This document shows positions 54,141 to 63,778 of a stretch of DNA of 64,000 nucleotides, in pieces; within the stretch, counting starts at the first letter, position 1, and each line of letters starts with the position of its first letter. This stretch comes from Lujinxingia sediminis (GTDB taxonomy: Bacteria; Myxococcota_A; Bradymonadia; Bradymonadales; Bradymonadaceae), in contig NZ_SADD01000001.1 in the NCBI RefSeq assembly GCF_004005565.1, forward strand, positions 682,001 through 746,000, in the 5' to 3' direction. The notes beneath the pieces were generated by a model, which was not told where the DNA came from, ran no database searches, and saw nothing but the letters and a program-made list of their open reading frames with translations. Both the position numbers and the translations under genes were made by a program.

Positions 54141-56801
54141 TCAGCTCAGCGCATCGCGCACCGCGCCCACAAAGGCCTCCACGGCTGCTGGAATACCGGC
54201 GGGGTTCTGGCCGCCGGCCTGCGCCAGGGTGGGGCGTCCGCCGCCGCGCCCATCGACGTGGCTGGAGACGCGGTTGATGAGGTCGCCGGCTTTCACTTTG
54301 CGGGCTTTGAATGCGGCGTCGGTCACCACGCAGATGAGCGCGGCCTTCTCGTCGATCTCGCTGGCGAGCAGCACGACGGCTTCGCCCTGGCCGAGCTTCT
54401 CGCGGAGGTTATCGGCGTAAGCCATCAGCTGGTCGCGGGTGCCGGCGGCGACCGAGGTGGCGATGACCTTAAGGCCATCAACCTCGGCGGCTTCGTCGAG
54501 CAGGGCGTCGGCGCCGCGGTTGGCGAGCTTTTGCGAGAGACTGTCGACCTCGCGCTCCAGGCGGCTGCGATCGTCGAGGATGGCGCGGGCCCGGTCATTG
54601 AGGTTGGCCACATCCGACTTAAAGAGTTCGGCCAGTTTCTGGAGCTGGTCGCGCTCTTTCTGGAAGGCCTGGAGCGCGCCTTCCTCGGTGAGCGCCTCAA
54701 TACGACGGATGCCGGCGGCGACGCTGGACTCGCTGGTGATGCGGAAGAGAGCGATATCACCCGTGTTGGTGACGTGCGTGCCACCACAGAGCTCCACCGA
54801 TTCGCCGGGAATCTCGACCACGCGCACGGTATCACCGTACTTCTCGCCGAAGATGGCCATCGCGCCCATCTCCTCGACGGCCGTGTCGCGGTCGACGCCG
54901 GTGTGGCAGCCGACGCGGTGGTGCTCGCGGATCTGGCGGTTGACGCGGGCCTCAATGCGGCGGAGCTCCTCGGAGGTCAGGGGCTTGCCGTAGCTGAAGT
55001 CAAAGCGAAGGCGTTCCGGAGATACGAGTGAGCCGGCCTGGAAGATGGCGTTGTCGACCTCATCGCGAAGCGCAGCATGCAGGAGGTGGGTCGCGGTGTG
55101 GTTGCTGGCCGTCTTCTGGCGATGGCGTGCGTCGACCTTTGCGACGAACTCACCCTTAAAGTTGGGCTCACCCTCGACCACGCTGACGCGGTGGACGATG
55201 CCGATGGGAGCCTTCTGGGTGTCTTCGACCTTGAGCACCACCTCGCCATCGCTGCTGATCAGCTCGCCGCGGTCACCGACCTGGCCGCCACTTTCGGCAT
55301 AGAAGGGCGTCGTGGCCAAAAGAACTTCGTAGCCCGTGGCGATCGTGCGCACCTTGCGCACGGTGGTGGTGGCTTCGAGCTGGTCGTAGCCCACGAAGGT
55401 ATCGGCGGTGCCTTCCTCCAGGGTCACCCAGTCGCCCACACCGGCGGCGTCGGCGTACATGTCTTTGCCGCGGCTGGTCTCCTGGTGCTCTTTCCACAAC
55501 GACTCGTAGCCCTCCCAGTCGATGCTCATGCCGCGCTCCTCGGCCATGATCTCGGTAAGATCCGGCGGGAAGCCAAAGGTTGCATGAAGCTGGAAGACTT
55601 CTTCGCCACTGAGGGTCTTCTGGCCCTCGGATTCGACGCGGGCTGCGGCGTCTTCGAAAAGCTCCAGGCCGCGGTCCAGGTTGCGGAAGAAGCGCTCTTC
55701 TTCAAGGCGAATCAGTTCCCCGGCCTCCTGGCCGGTGGCGCGCAGCTCAGGGTAGACCTCGCCATAGGCCTCGACCACTGTCGCCGCGACCTTGTGAAGG
55801 AAGGGGCCCCCAAAGCCCAGGTTGCGCCCGTGGCGCACCGCACGACGCAGGATGCGGCGCAGCACGTAGCCGCGCCCATCATTGGCGAACTTCGCCCCGT
55901 CACAGATGGCAAAAGTCACCGTGCGCACATGGTCGGCGATCACGGCGTAGTCCGAGAAGTTGGCGGCTTTGTAGAAGGCTTCCAGATCGCGATCGGCGTC
56001 GTCGCCCAGAAGTTCAAAGAGGGTCTTGAAGATCGGGGTGAAAAGCTCGGTGTGGAAGACGTTATCGCGTTCGGCCAGCACCATCGCGGTGCGGTCCAGC
56101 CCAAGGCCCGTATCGACGCTCTTCATCGGCAGCGGGTTGAGCGTGCCGTCTTCGTCGCGATTGAACTCCATAAAGACGAGGTTCCAGATCTCGTTGATGC
56201 GGTCGTCGTCGTAACCCTCTTTGAACTCGAGGGGGCCCTGCTCGGGGTGAAGATCGTAGTGAATCTCGGTGCAGGGGCCGCAGGGGCCGGTGGGGCCCAT
56301 CGACCAGAAGTTCTCCTCGTCGCCGACTTCGATATCGCCCAGACGCAAGACGCGCTCGGGGGCGACGTCCATCTCCTGGGTCCAGATGTCGAAGCACTCG
56401 TCGTCGTCTTTATAGATCGTGACGTAGAGGCGGTCCTTATCGAGCTTGAGTTCGTTGAGCAGAAAGTCCCATGCCCACTTGATGGACTCGCGCTTGTAGT
56501 AGTCGCCAAAGGACCAGTTGCCGAGCATCTCGAAGAAGGTCAGGTGGCGGCCGTCTTTGCCGACCTCGTCGAGGTCATTGTGCTTGCCACCGGCGCGCAC
56601 GCACTTCTGCACGCTGGCTGCGCGTGTGTAGTCTCGGGTTTCGTTGCCGAGGAGCAAGTCCTTGAACTGGTTCATGCCCGCGTTCGTAAAGAGCAGCGTC
56701 GGGTCGGCCTGGGGGACGACTGGCGAGGAGGGGACCACGCGGTGGTCGTGCTCTTCGAAGAAGGCGAGGAAGCGGCTGCGAAGTTCGTTGGGAGTCATCA
56801 T
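54141..56801 (-). CDS. alaS: Alanyl-tRNA synthetase
   Basis: An 886-aa class II synthetase. The catalytic domain starts with NELRSRFLAFFEEHDHRVV and has motif 2-type FEMLGNWSFGDYYK. The editing domain has the zinc ligands in NHTATHLLHAALR and VELCGGTHVTNTGDIA. The C-terminal DHHA1 domain has GGGRPTLAQAGGQNP. The length is standard. The open frame extends to 57272, but the upstream part is Pro/Arg-rich and not family-like; adjacent ATGs at 56801 and 56798 are the start candidates, with a weak ribosome site. A promoter-like sequence lies at 56931-56959. Confidence 0.95.
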   Translation of the reverse strand: MMTPNELRSRFLAFFEEHDHRVVPSSPVVPQADPTLLFTNAGMNQFKDLLLGNETRDYTRAASVQKCVRAGGKHNDLDEVGKDGRHLTFFEMLGNWSFGDYYKRESIKWAWDFLLNELKLDKDRLYVTIYKDDDECFDIWTQEMDVAPERVLRLGDIEVGDEENFWSMGPTGPCGPCTEIHYDLHPEQGPLEFKEGYDDDRINEIWNLVFMEFNRDEDGTLNPLPMKSVDTGLGLDRTAMVLAERDNVFHTELFTPIFKTLFELLGDDADRDLEAFYKAANFSDYAVIADHVRTVTFAICDGAKFANDGRGYVLRRILRRAVRHGRNLGFGGPFLHKVAATVVEAYGEVYPELRATGQEAGELIRLEEERFFRNLDRGLELFEDAAARVESEGQKTLSGEEVFQLHATFGFPPDLTEIMAEERGMSIDWEGYESLWKEHQETSRGKDMYADAAGVGDWVTLEEGTADTFVGYDQLEATTTVRKVRTIATGYEVLLATTPFYAESGGQVGDRGELISSDGEVVLKVEDTQKAPIGIVHRVSVVEGEPNFKGEFVAKVDARHRQKTASNHTATHLLHAALRDEVDNAIFQAGSLVSPERLRFDFSYGKPLTSEELRRIEARVNRQIREHHRVGCHTGVDRDTAVEEMGAMAIFGEKYGDTVRVVEIPGESVELCGGTHVTNTGDIALFRITSESSVAAGIRRIEALTEEGALQAFQKERDQLQKLAELFKSDVANLNDRARAILDDRSRLEREVDSLSQKLANRGADALLDEAAEVDGLKVIATSVAAGTRDQLMAYADNLREKLGQGEAVVLLASEIDEKAALICVVTDAAFKARKVKAGDLINRVSSHVDGRGGGRPTLAQAGGQNPAGIPAAVEAFVGAVRDALS

Positions 56802-57177
56802 GGCGTCCACATTGTATGGCGAGTTCGAGCTGAGAGTGGGGCCGCGGCAACGCGAGATCGGCCGAAGCATAGGGAGCAAAGAACAGCCTTGCTCGCGAGA
56901 GTCTTCCGCGCGCGCGGTCAATGGGGCGGTGTTTAGCACGGGGGGAAGCGCTGAATCAACAAGGGCACGGGCGTCGGGCCGCGTCAGGCGGTCCTCGAGT
57001 CGATCGGGCGTTGGCGGAATAGGAGGCGGGAGTCGAGGGGCAGGGGGAAATTTTTTGACGGCGCTGCCGATCTCGACGAGCCTTAACGGGTACTGAGAGC
57101 GGCCTCTTTGCCTGGCCCCCGGCCGTGCAGGCTTCATGTGTTGCCTGTGGGATTGTGAAAGTGACGCTGGAAGGTCT
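56802..57177. other. Divergent promoter region between alaS and the TPR gene
   Basis: 376 bases without a convincing gene. It contains the alaS leader (56802-56925) and its promoter candidate, a TTGACG (57055-57060) that could be part of the TPR gene's promoter although no good -10 element follows, and the GGAAGG site of the TPR gene. No stable hairpin stands out in the alaS leader. Confidence 0.6.
56931..56959 (-). promoter_or_regulatory. Possible alaS promoter
   Basis: On the - strand TTGATT (56959-56954) and CTAAAC (56936-56931) with 17 bases between. Transcription would start near 56924, giving a leader of about 120 bases. Confidence 0.4.
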
Positions 57178-58218
57178 ATGAAAGTATTGCTTGAGCTTTT
57201 GGGTGACGCCTGTCGGGTATTGAAAGGTGTGGAGTCGCTCTCGGAATTTCGCCCGGAGTCCCGCGATCGCATGCGAGAGCTGCTCTCCCAGCTTCGCCTG
57301 GAGCTCGATCGGCTGCTCGATGCGGATGCGCCGGTCGATCCGGAGCTTGCCGGACGCGAGCCCTTTCTGCAGCGGGCGCTCGAGGCGATTGCCTCGCAGA
57401 GTTATGGCGAGGCTCGCGGCGTGTTGGCCCAGGCGGTGGAGCGCTTCCCTCAGGACTTTGAGTTTTTAAGCTATCTGGGGCTCATCGCCTGGGAGCAGGG
57501 CGATCTGGTGGAGGCGGAGCGCTCCTATCGACGCGCGATGGAGGTGGTCTTCTCCGAGGGGCTAAACACCGCAGAGGTGGAGAGCGGCGATGACCCGGTG
57601 CTGCGCGCCGTGGAAGGCCGCGCGCTTTGTCTCTATCGCCTCGGCGAATTGGAGGCGGCCCAGCGCCACTTCGAGTGGCTGGGCATCAACTTCTCGGAGC
57701 AGTACATCGGGTGTCTTTTTCTGGCCGGCGAGGCCTACCACCGCATGGGGCTGCTGCACGAGGCGCTGCGTTGCTATGAGGCGGTGCCTGTGGAGCCGGC
57801 GGTCCTCTACAACCGGGGGCTTGCGCTCTACGGGTGTGACCGACTGGAGGAGTCGGCGCGCGCGTTGATCGAAGGGTTTGTGGCGAACATCTATGTGGCC
57901 ACGACGTTGCTGGGGCGTTTCGGCTATCGCCGCCCCTGTACGCCGGGATACCTGGGCAGTGAGACGTACGCCGAAGAGCTGGTGGAGGCCTGTGCTTCGC
58001 TCTGGCACGGGCATCCGGGCAGCGTACGATTTATGGAGCGTTGTTTCGATCATGCGCTGGTTCAGGCGCACTTGCAGCAATGTGGAGAGCAGGGGGGCAC
58101 ACGTCTTTTGCAGGCCGGGGAGAGTGGTGTGGAAACCGACGCTTTTTTGGAGCAGCTCCACGATGCGGGGACCCTGCAGAGTATGGCGCGGCGAGTGATT
58201 CAACGGCTCGATGCTTAA
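57178..58218 (+). CDS. TPR-repeat protein, function unknown
   Basis: A 346-aa soluble helical protein. Tetratricopeptide-like units are visible at about 68-130 (FLQRALEAIASQSYGEARGV, then YLGLIAWEQGDLVEAERSY), 150-180 and 190-240 (FLAGEAYHRMGLLHEALRCY). TPR proteins act as protein-binding scaffolds; no catalytic motif is visible. The start is ATG 57178 with GGAAGG upstream; the upstream frame from 57136 is not convincing. It is divergent from alaS and convergent with the MscS gene. Confidence 0.72.
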   Translation: MKVLLELLGDACRVLKGVESLSEFRPESRDRMRELLSQLRLELDRLLDADAPVDPELAGREPFLQRALEAIASQSYGEARGVLAQAVERFPQDFEFLSYLGLIAWEQGDLVEAERSYRRAMEVVFSEGLNTAEVESGDDPVLRAVEGRALCLYRLGELEAAQRHFEWLGINFSEQYIGCLFLAGEAYHRMGLLHEALRCYEAVPVEPAVLYNRGLALYGCDRLEESARALIEGFVANIYVATTLLGRFGYRRPCTPGYLGSETYAEELVEACASLWHGHPGSVRFMERCFDHALVQAHLQQCGEQGGTRLLQAGESGVETDAFLEQLHDAGTLQSMARRVIQRLDA

Positions 58219-58246
58219 CCGGCCCTCCTCGTGTTGGAGGCGGCTC

Positions 58247-59179
58247 TCAGGCCGGAGAGTCTCCGGAGGTGATGGCTACTGCATCTTCGCGCGCGGTGCG
58301 GCGTGTTCGCACGTCTGGTGAGGTGCCAGTCTCACGAAGCGTTGAGACCAGCGCGGAGCCCTGCATGGCTTCACTGAGGTGCAGCACCCGCTGGGGAAGG
58401 GGAACCTCCACGCCCAGTTCACGCAACCGGGCGTGAATCGCGCCGGTCAATTCGCTTTTGGCCGAGACGTAGTTCTGGCGCTCGGACCAGGCCCGCACCA
58501 GAAGTTCCATGCCGTTTTCGCCAAAACGGTCGATCAGCACAATCGGGGCCGGTTCATCGAGAATCGTGGGGAGCGCATGCATCGTATGGGTGAGCTTTCG
58601 CTGCAGCAGCTGAAGTTCACACTCAAAAGGCACCCGCACCGGCACCTCAATGCGGCGTACGCCGTAGAGGGTGTAGTTGATGATGGTGCTCTTGAGCAGC
58701 ACTTCGTTGGGGATACGCACCATCAGGTTGTCGAAGGTGCGGATACGCGTGCTCAGAAGATCGATGGAGATGACGGTGCCCAGCGTGGTGTCGATCTTGA
58801 CGGTGTCATCGATGGAGAAGGGCCGGTCCATAAAGAGAAAGAAGCCCGAGATGATGTTGGAGACGCTGGTCTGCGCGGCGAATCCCAGCGCGACAGTGAA
58901 GATGCCGGCAGCGGCCAGAAGTCCGCTCAGCTGTACGCCCAGCGCGCTGAGCGCGATGAGCACCACGAGCATAAAGGCGCCGTAGAACGCGGTCTTGCTG
59001 GCGATGACAGCGCTGTGCGGGCTTGCGCCGTGACGAAGGCGCACCACGCGCTCCACGCCGCGAGCAAAAAACTTGGCGATGAAGTAGCCCACAATGACCC
59101 AGAAGACGCCCAGGATATAAGGCTCCACGCCTTCCCAGCCGCCCAGGCGAGTAAGCCAGCGGTTGATGGTCTCATTCAT
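58247..59179 (-). CDS. Small-conductance mechanosensitive channel (MscS family)
   Basis: A 310-aa MscS-type channel that releases solutes on hypo-osmotic shock. Three N-terminal helices (about 15-120) end in the pore-lining TM3 with AAAGIFTVALGFAAQTSVSN. The beta domain follows with FMDRPFSIDDTVKI and NLMVRIPNEVLL, then an alpha/beta C-terminal vestibule. The length is normal, with a tail of about 40 disordered residues. The 266-aa DUF432-like gene lies 15 bases upstream, so the two are an operon. Confidence 0.92.
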   Translation of the reverse strand: MNETINRWLTRLGGWEGVEPYILGVFWVIVGYFIAKFFARGVERVVRLRHGASPHSAVIASKTAFYGAFMLVVLIALSALGVQLSGLLAAAGIFTVALGFAAQTSVSNIISGFFLFMDRPFSIDDTVKIDTTLGTVISIDLLSTRIRTFDNLMVRIPNEVLLKSTIINYTLYGVRRIEVPVRVPFECELQLLQRKLTHTMHALPTILDEPAPIVLIDRFGENGMELLVRAWSERQNYVSAKSELTGAIHARLRELGVEVPLPQRVLHLSEAMQGSALVSTLRETGTSPDVRTRRTAREDAVAITSGDSPA

Positions 59180-59194
59180 AGGGGTGTCTGGGGC

Positions 59195-59995
59195 TTAAAA
59201 GCCGTGCTCCAGGCCGGTCTTGGCGCGGTAGGCGTGCAAAAAGGTATAGGCGCGGCGCGTCTCGTGGGCGTTGGGCTTGCGACCGCTATGGGCGATCGCT
59301 TCACCGCCTTCGGGGCCGTCGTCGATGAGCACCTCGGCTTCATTGGGGCCGAGCAGGCGCATCTGCACCTGACTGGTGCATAAACGATCGCGATCCGGGC
59401 GGCGGTACAGACCCAATGAGGCAGTGGGAAGCATGATTTTGCTGACTTCGCGCGGCTCCGGCGTGGTGTTGGTGACGGTCAGCGGGATCGTCGCCCATAA
59501 CGCAAAGCGTGTCTCGTCGGGGAGTCGAAGATCGAGCGCGCAGATCGGATGCTCGTCAAGACCCTGGCCGGCGTCGGGCGCGCAAACTGGCGCCCGAAAG
59601 GAGGTGCAGATCTGCCCGGAGTCCACCGGCCCGTAAAGTCCCGGTGAGGTGTGCGGCGCAGGCAAATCCATAAGATGCACACTGCCACCCGGGTGCAGCG
59701 CTTCGATGCGCAGGCCCAGGGGCAGTCCCAGCACCACTTGCATGGTGAGCCCGGCCGGACATAGAAGCTGTGGGGTGGGGAAGGCCAGCAACGCCCGCTC
59801 ACCGAAGTTCGGAAGAAAGCGCAGCGCGCTGCAACTTGCAGGTAGGGCGCAATGGCGCGTACTACGCTCCTCATCGGTATCGATCACCAGCGCCTGAGCG
59901 CCACGCCGCTTGAGGTAAAGAGGCTTGTCGTAGACGCTGAGCGCTTCGAGAGCGCCGTCGTCAAGACTAAGCTGGAGAGGCCACCGGGTTTCCAT
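59195..59995 (-). CDS. DUF432-like protein coupled to MscS
   Basis: A 266-aa soluble protein without a signal peptide. From memory of family architecture, its beta-rich layout with FALWATIPLTVTNTT and SKIMLPTASLGLYRRPD resembles the DUF432 family, whose genes are often next to MscS genes; this is not verified by a search. ATG 59995 (METRWPLQL) is chosen; the frame reaches 60037. It is upstream of, and co-transcribed with, the channel gene, so it may regulate or bind the channel. Confidence 0.55.
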   Translation of the reverse strand: METRWPLQLSLDDGALEALSVYDKPLYLKRRGAQALVIDTDEERSTRHCALPASCSALRFLPNFGERALLAFPTPQLLCPAGLTMQVVLGLPLGLRIEALHPGGSVHLMDLPAPHTSPGLYGPVDSGQICTSFRAPVCAPDAGQGLDEHPICALDLRLPDETRFALWATIPLTVTNTTPEPREVSKIMLPTASLGLYRRPDRDRLCTSQVQMRLLGPNEAEVLIDDGPEGGEAIAHSGRKPNAHETRRAYTFLHAYRAKTGLEHGF

Positions 59996-60027
59996 AGACG
60001 ACCGTATGCGCCGGACCTTGCCGGCTG

Positions 60028-61410
60028 ATGAGAGCAAAAGACGTGAGGAGAGGCCAAAAATGGTGGGCGGGGGGAGTCAGCGCGGTCGGCCTGGCCGCGC
60101 TTTCCATTGGCGTCCTCGGAAAGGCCGATGAGGAGCAGATTAAGCACAGCGTGGAATCGGAGCAAGGGGTGCTGGCTCCCTACCAGGGCGAGGAAGAGCC
60201 GCTTCGAGCGCTGGCCGTTGACGATGCGCCTCCCTCCCAGGCGCGCTGGGTGCAGGTGCTTGATGAGCAGGAACGCGCGCTGGCGTCGCGGGTGATGGTG
60301 AGCGCGCCGGGGCTCTGGCCCCCGGTGGTAACGCGCAGCGACGAGGCCGGCTATGTGGCGTTGCCCGAGCCCGGCGCGCGCGGCCCGGGAAAAGAGCCGA
60401 TGCGCTTCTATGAGTTCCTGGCGCGCAGCGACGATGCCGAGGAGCCCCGGGCTTTCTGGGGCGTGATTCAGGGCCCCGGCGGTCCGGTCTTTGCCGAAGA
60501 AGGCGCACGCGTGGTGCGTGCGGCCCCCGCCGCCGATCTTCGCCTGGGCATCGTCGACCCGGAGGGCGCGCCGGTCGAGGGAGCCTTTGTGCGCCTCTCG
60601 CGAGAGAGCCTGGCACTCTTGCACCTGCATGTGACCACGCGTGCCGACGGCATCGCCGCGTTCCGCCATGTTCCGCCGGGAACCTACTATGTGACCATCG
60701 ACGCCGACGGGCATTCTCGCCGCACGCTGCAGGTGCAGCATGAGGCAGACGACGCGTTTATGCTCAATGTGGAGCTTCTCAAAGGCGGCGGCCTGCGCAT
60801 GCCCGAGGCCTGGCGGGCACCGGTCGTTCAGGTGTTGGGGCAGTCGAGTTCGGCATCCGGTGAGGCGGCAGCGGGCGAGTCGATGGTTGAGAATGGCGCC
60901 TCCGAGGACGAGGTCGCACGCGAGGCGCTGGAGATCTACGTGGCCGACCCTCAGGGGGCCGGCGTTACCGGGGCCTGGGTGGAGGTCTGGCACGCTGGAG
61001 CGCGGGTGGCCGCCGGTGTCAGCGCGGGAAGCCGGGCGTTGCGTCTTCAGGTGCCGGCAGACGTTCCGCTCACGCTCTACGCGACGCATCCCGGGTGGGG
61101 CGAGGGGCAGCTTAATGGCGTGGAGGCCGGGGGGCGGGGCGGGGCGACCGTGCGTCTGGGGCGTCCGATCCTCTCGGTGCCCGTGCCTGACCGGGTTCGC
61201 TCGATGTCGGCGATTGAGGCAGCGCTGGGACAACGTATTGTCGACACCGGTTCTGGCCACCAGATCGATGTGGTGGACCCGCAGAGTGCCGCGGCCCGCG
61301 CCGGGGTTGAGCGCGGCGATGCGCTGGTCTTTGCGCGTCGGTCCGGCGAGGGGATGCGGGTGACGGTGTCGCGCGGCGGCAGCTTCGTGGAGGTTGCGCT
61401 GCCGCGGTGA
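60028..61410 (+). CDS. Secreted or anchored protein with CarboxypepD-like and PDZ-like domains
   Basis: A 460-aa protein. An N-terminal hydrophobic segment (about 14-31) serves as a signal or anchor. Two beta-sandwich segments of the carboxypeptidase regulatory type follow: one near 172-250 (LRLGIVDPEGAPVEGAFVRL; FRHVPPGTYYVTIDADGH) and one near 310-385. The C-terminal 70 residues (QIDVVDPQSAAARAGVERGD) look like a PDZ fold ligand-binding region. No protease motif is visible. It is divergent from the DUF432-like gene. Confidence 0.7.
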   Translation: MRAKDVRRGQKWWAGGVSAVGLAALSIGVLGKADEEQIKHSVESEQGVLAPYQGEEEPLRALAVDDAPPSQARWVQVLDEQERALASRVMVSAPGLWPPVVTRSDEAGYVALPEPGARGPGKEPMRFYEFLARSDDAEEPRAFWGVIQGPGGPVFAEEGARVVRAAPAADLRLGIVDPEGAPVEGAFVRLSRESLALLHLHVTTRADGIAAFRHVPPGTYYVTIDADGHSRRTLQVQHEADDAFMLNVELLKGGGLRMPEAWRAPVVQVLGQSSSASGEAAAGESMVENGASEDEVAREALEIYVADPQGAGVTGAWVEVWHAGARVAAGVSAGSRALRLQVPADVPLTLYATHPGWGEGQLNGVEAGGRGGATVRLGRPILSVPVPDRVRSMSAIEAALGQRIVDTGSGHQIDVVDPQSAAARAGVERGDALVFARRSGEGMRVTVSRGGSFVEVALPR

Positions 61411-61443
61411 GTCTCAGTGGTGGTGCTGGAAAGTGCTTGTTTG

Positions 61444-62214
61444 TCAGGGGGTTGTGGTGGGTATGAGGTCGATCTTTCCGGTCGTCTTCAGGTAGAGCTC
61501 CGTCAGATCGTTGACCTCGCCATCCTTCATCTTTCGGTCGAGCTCGCTGCGGCTCAGATCCATCACCAGCTCGCCGCCCTGAAGGAGGACGAAGCGGGAG
61601 CAGAGGCGCTCGAGCATATCCAGAATATGGCTGGAGAGGAGGATCGCGCCGCCCTGATCACAGTGGCGCTGGAGACGCGTGCGCAGGCGGGCGGTCGACT
61701 CGGGGTCAAGGCCCACGAAGGACTCGTCGAGTACGAGCAAGGTCGGGCTTCCCAGCAACACTGAGGCGATGGCGAGCTTGCGGGCCATGCCGCCGGAGTA
61801 CTCTTTGAGCACGACGTGGCGGGCGTCTTCGAGTTCGGTGATGGCCAGCAGCTCCTCGATCTCGGTGTCGCGCCGGGCGCTCTTAAGTTCGCGCAACTCC
61901 GCCACAAAGTGCAGGTATTCCAGACCGGTGAGGTAATCGAGCATGGCCAGGTGCTGGGGAACAAAGCCCAGGTGCCTGCGGGCCTCCACCGGGTTTGCTA
62001 CCACGTCGACGCCGTTGATGTGCACGCTGCCCTCATCGGGAGCGGTGATGCCGGCGACGCAGCCCATCGTCGAGGACTTCCCGGCGCCGTTGGGGCCGAT
62101 GAGCGCCACGAACTCACCGGGAGCGATGCTCAGGTCGAGCTGGTTGACGGCGACGAGTCGGCGGTAGCGTTTGGTGAGGTTCTTTAAGACCAGGGCGGGG
62201 GATGGGGCGGTCAT
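61444..62214 (-). CDS. ABC transporter ATP-binding protein (ABC-2/exporter type)
   Basis: A 256-aa ATPase. Walker A is GPNGAGKSS near residue 41, the signature is YSGGMARKLAIASVL near 139, Walker B is LLVLDESFVGLD, and the switch His is in LLSSHILDML. Gly-rich substitution LDES instead of LDEP is mild. It resembles ATPases of drug, lipid or heme exporters. The frame extends upstream to 62460 but overlaps the permease; ATG 62214 (MTAPSPALVL) overlaps the permease stop by four bases (ATGA), so the two form a transporter. Confidence 0.9.
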   Translation of the reverse strand: MTAPSPALVLKNLTKRYRRLVAVNQLDLSIAPGEFVALIGPNGAGKSSTMGCVAGITAPDEGSVHINGVDVVANPVEARRHLGFVPQHLAMLDYLTGLEYLHFVAELRELKSARRDTEIEELLAITELEDARHVVLKEYSGGMARKLAIASVLLGSPTLLVLDESFVGLDPESTARLRTRLQRHCDQGGAILLSSHILDMLERLCSRFVLLQGGELVMDLSRSELDRKMKDGEVNDLTELYLKTTGKIDLIPTTTP

Positions 62215-63722
62215 GAGGAGCTCCGGCCAGGGGCGGCAGTTGAAGGGACGAAGAGGGCAGTGGCGATGAGGAGCAGGCTGACCCCAAGCGCGGCGGGAAG
62301 TGAAAGGCCGGCCAGCGCGGCGATGAGTAGTGCGACGCCGGCGGGCAGCCAGCGCTCCCGGGTGTGTGTTTGAGGAAGCAGGCGTAGCGCTGAGGCAAGC
62401 CCCGTGGCGAGCGCGAGCGAAGCGAGCGCGACGATCCAGGCGCCGGGCTCGGTGCGCCACACGCCGTTGATAAGCGCGACCAGCAGCGCGAACGGAAGCG
62501 CCAGGAAAAAGACTTCACGTACTGCGAGGCGAAATATGGCGTTGTCCACGTCGACCGGAGCAAGCGGGAGCGCGGTCGGGCTTTGGAGGCGCTCTGCCTG
62601 GCGGGAGACGCGCAGCCAGGGGTTGATGATCAACGCGAGCATCAACATCGGTGTGATCGCCACGGCCCAGCTCGGGCGCGCCGCAGCGTCGATGGCGGCC
62701 AGCCCAATCGCCGCGAGCACCAGGACCACCGCATATCCCACGCGGCCAGCGGCCAGGCGGCGGTCGCCGTCAAGCACAAGCGCACGGTATGCCAGCGCCG
62801 CACCGCGGCTCAGGCCTTGCTCCAGGCGTTGTGGAGTCTCAAAGGAGGAGCGCTGGTAATCCATCACCGCCTGAAACTCCGCGCTGTCGGCCTCGCGGAA
62901 GCGGGCTGCCATCGCGTGGTAATGCTGCGCAAACGTACGCCAGGAGGTCACGATCGCCACAAGCCACGCCGCAGCGAGAAGGGCGCTGCCGATCAAAAAA
63001 GGCTCACTGAGGCGCTCCAGACGCAGCGGCTCACCGAGAAGCAACTTCCAGAAGAGCGCGGCGATCACCACCGCTGCCAGCCCCACCCCTGGGGCGTAGA
63101 GAAAGATCTGGCCGCTGCCCCCGTAAACGTCGCCGCCGAGCTTGACCCCGCCGCCCGAGGGTGCGCCATCGGGGACCAGCTGCCTTCCGGCCAGCACCAT
63201 CGCACACATCGAGAGGCCCGCGCCCAACCACAACGCCCCAAAGAGCATGGCGATCGCCGCCAGCGCCGCGCCCGCGCCGTTCTTCCAGAAAAGCGGCACA
63301 AAAAGCAGGCTGGCCCCTGCCGCGCTCAAGGTCGCTTCGGTGAGTGTGGAGAGCGTACGGTCCACAAAAAACGCCGAGGGACGAATCGGCAGGGGCTGCA
63401 ACGCCAGCGCATCGCTGCGCCGAAAGAGCAGCTCCATCACCCGGAAGTTGAGCACGGCCGCCAGCAGCGCGCTCAGCCAGAAGGCTGCCTCCAGCGCGTT
63501 CTGGCCGGGCGGCAGCCGACCGGCATCGACGCCCTGGCTGGTCGCCAGCGCCTCGGGAGGGGCCAGAAGATCGGGAGCGAGAAGATGGCCCGCACCCAGG
63601 AGTGCGATCACTCCCAGCGCGCTCATCAACAGGGTGAGCGGACGGTTGGAAGGGCGCGAAGCGGCACGGTTTCGCCACTGCTGGCCCCGCAGCGCGAGCA
63701 CGCGCCAGAGGTTGGCATTCAC
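62211..63722 (-). CDS. ABC transporter membrane permease
   Basis: A 503-aa polytopic membrane protein with about ten to twelve predicted helices across its full length and no periplasmic domain of note. The pattern (hydrophobic helices with NFRVMELLFRRSDALALQPL in the N-terminal third) fits ABC-2 type permeases, but I cannot place the subfamily. GTG 63722 is the start; no strong ribosome site is seen. It precedes its ATPase gene and overlaps it by four bases. The transported substrate is unknown. Confidence 0.75.
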   Translation of the reverse strand: MNANLWRVLALRGQQWRNRAASRPSNRPLTLLMSALGVIALLGAGHLLAPDLLAPPEALATSQGVDAGRLPPGQNALEAAFWLSALLAAVLNFRVMELLFRRSDALALQPLPIRPSAFFVDRTLSTLTEATLSAAGASLLFVPLFWKNGAGAALAAIAMLFGALWLGAGLSMCAMVLAGRQLVPDGAPSGGGVKLGGDVYGGSGQIFLYAPGVGLAAVVIAALFWKLLLGEPLRLERLSEPFLIGSALLAAAWLVAIVTSWRTFAQHYHAMAARFREADSAEFQAVMDYQRSSFETPQRLEQGLSRGAALAYRALVLDGDRRLAAGRVGYAVVLVLAAIGLAAIDAAARPSWAVAITPMLMLALIINPWLRVSRQAERLQSPTALPLAPVDVDNAIFRLAVREVFFLALPFALLVALINGVWRTEPGAWIVALASLALATGLASALRLLPQTHTRERWLPAGVALLIAALAGLSLPAALGVSLLLIATALFVPSTAAPGRSSS

Positions 63723-63778
63723 AATTCAATCAGCCTGAAAAAAGTTCAACGTCGGGGGCAATCTGGCGAGCGAACGCC

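Noticed and set aside
55077-56936. A 619-codon open frame on the + strand
   Set aside because: It is antisense to alaS and has no ribosome site or recognisable domain.
56802-57272. An N-terminal extension of alaS
   Set aside because: The residues are Pro/Arg-rich and precede the usual AlaS N-terminus; they also overlap the divergent TPR gene.
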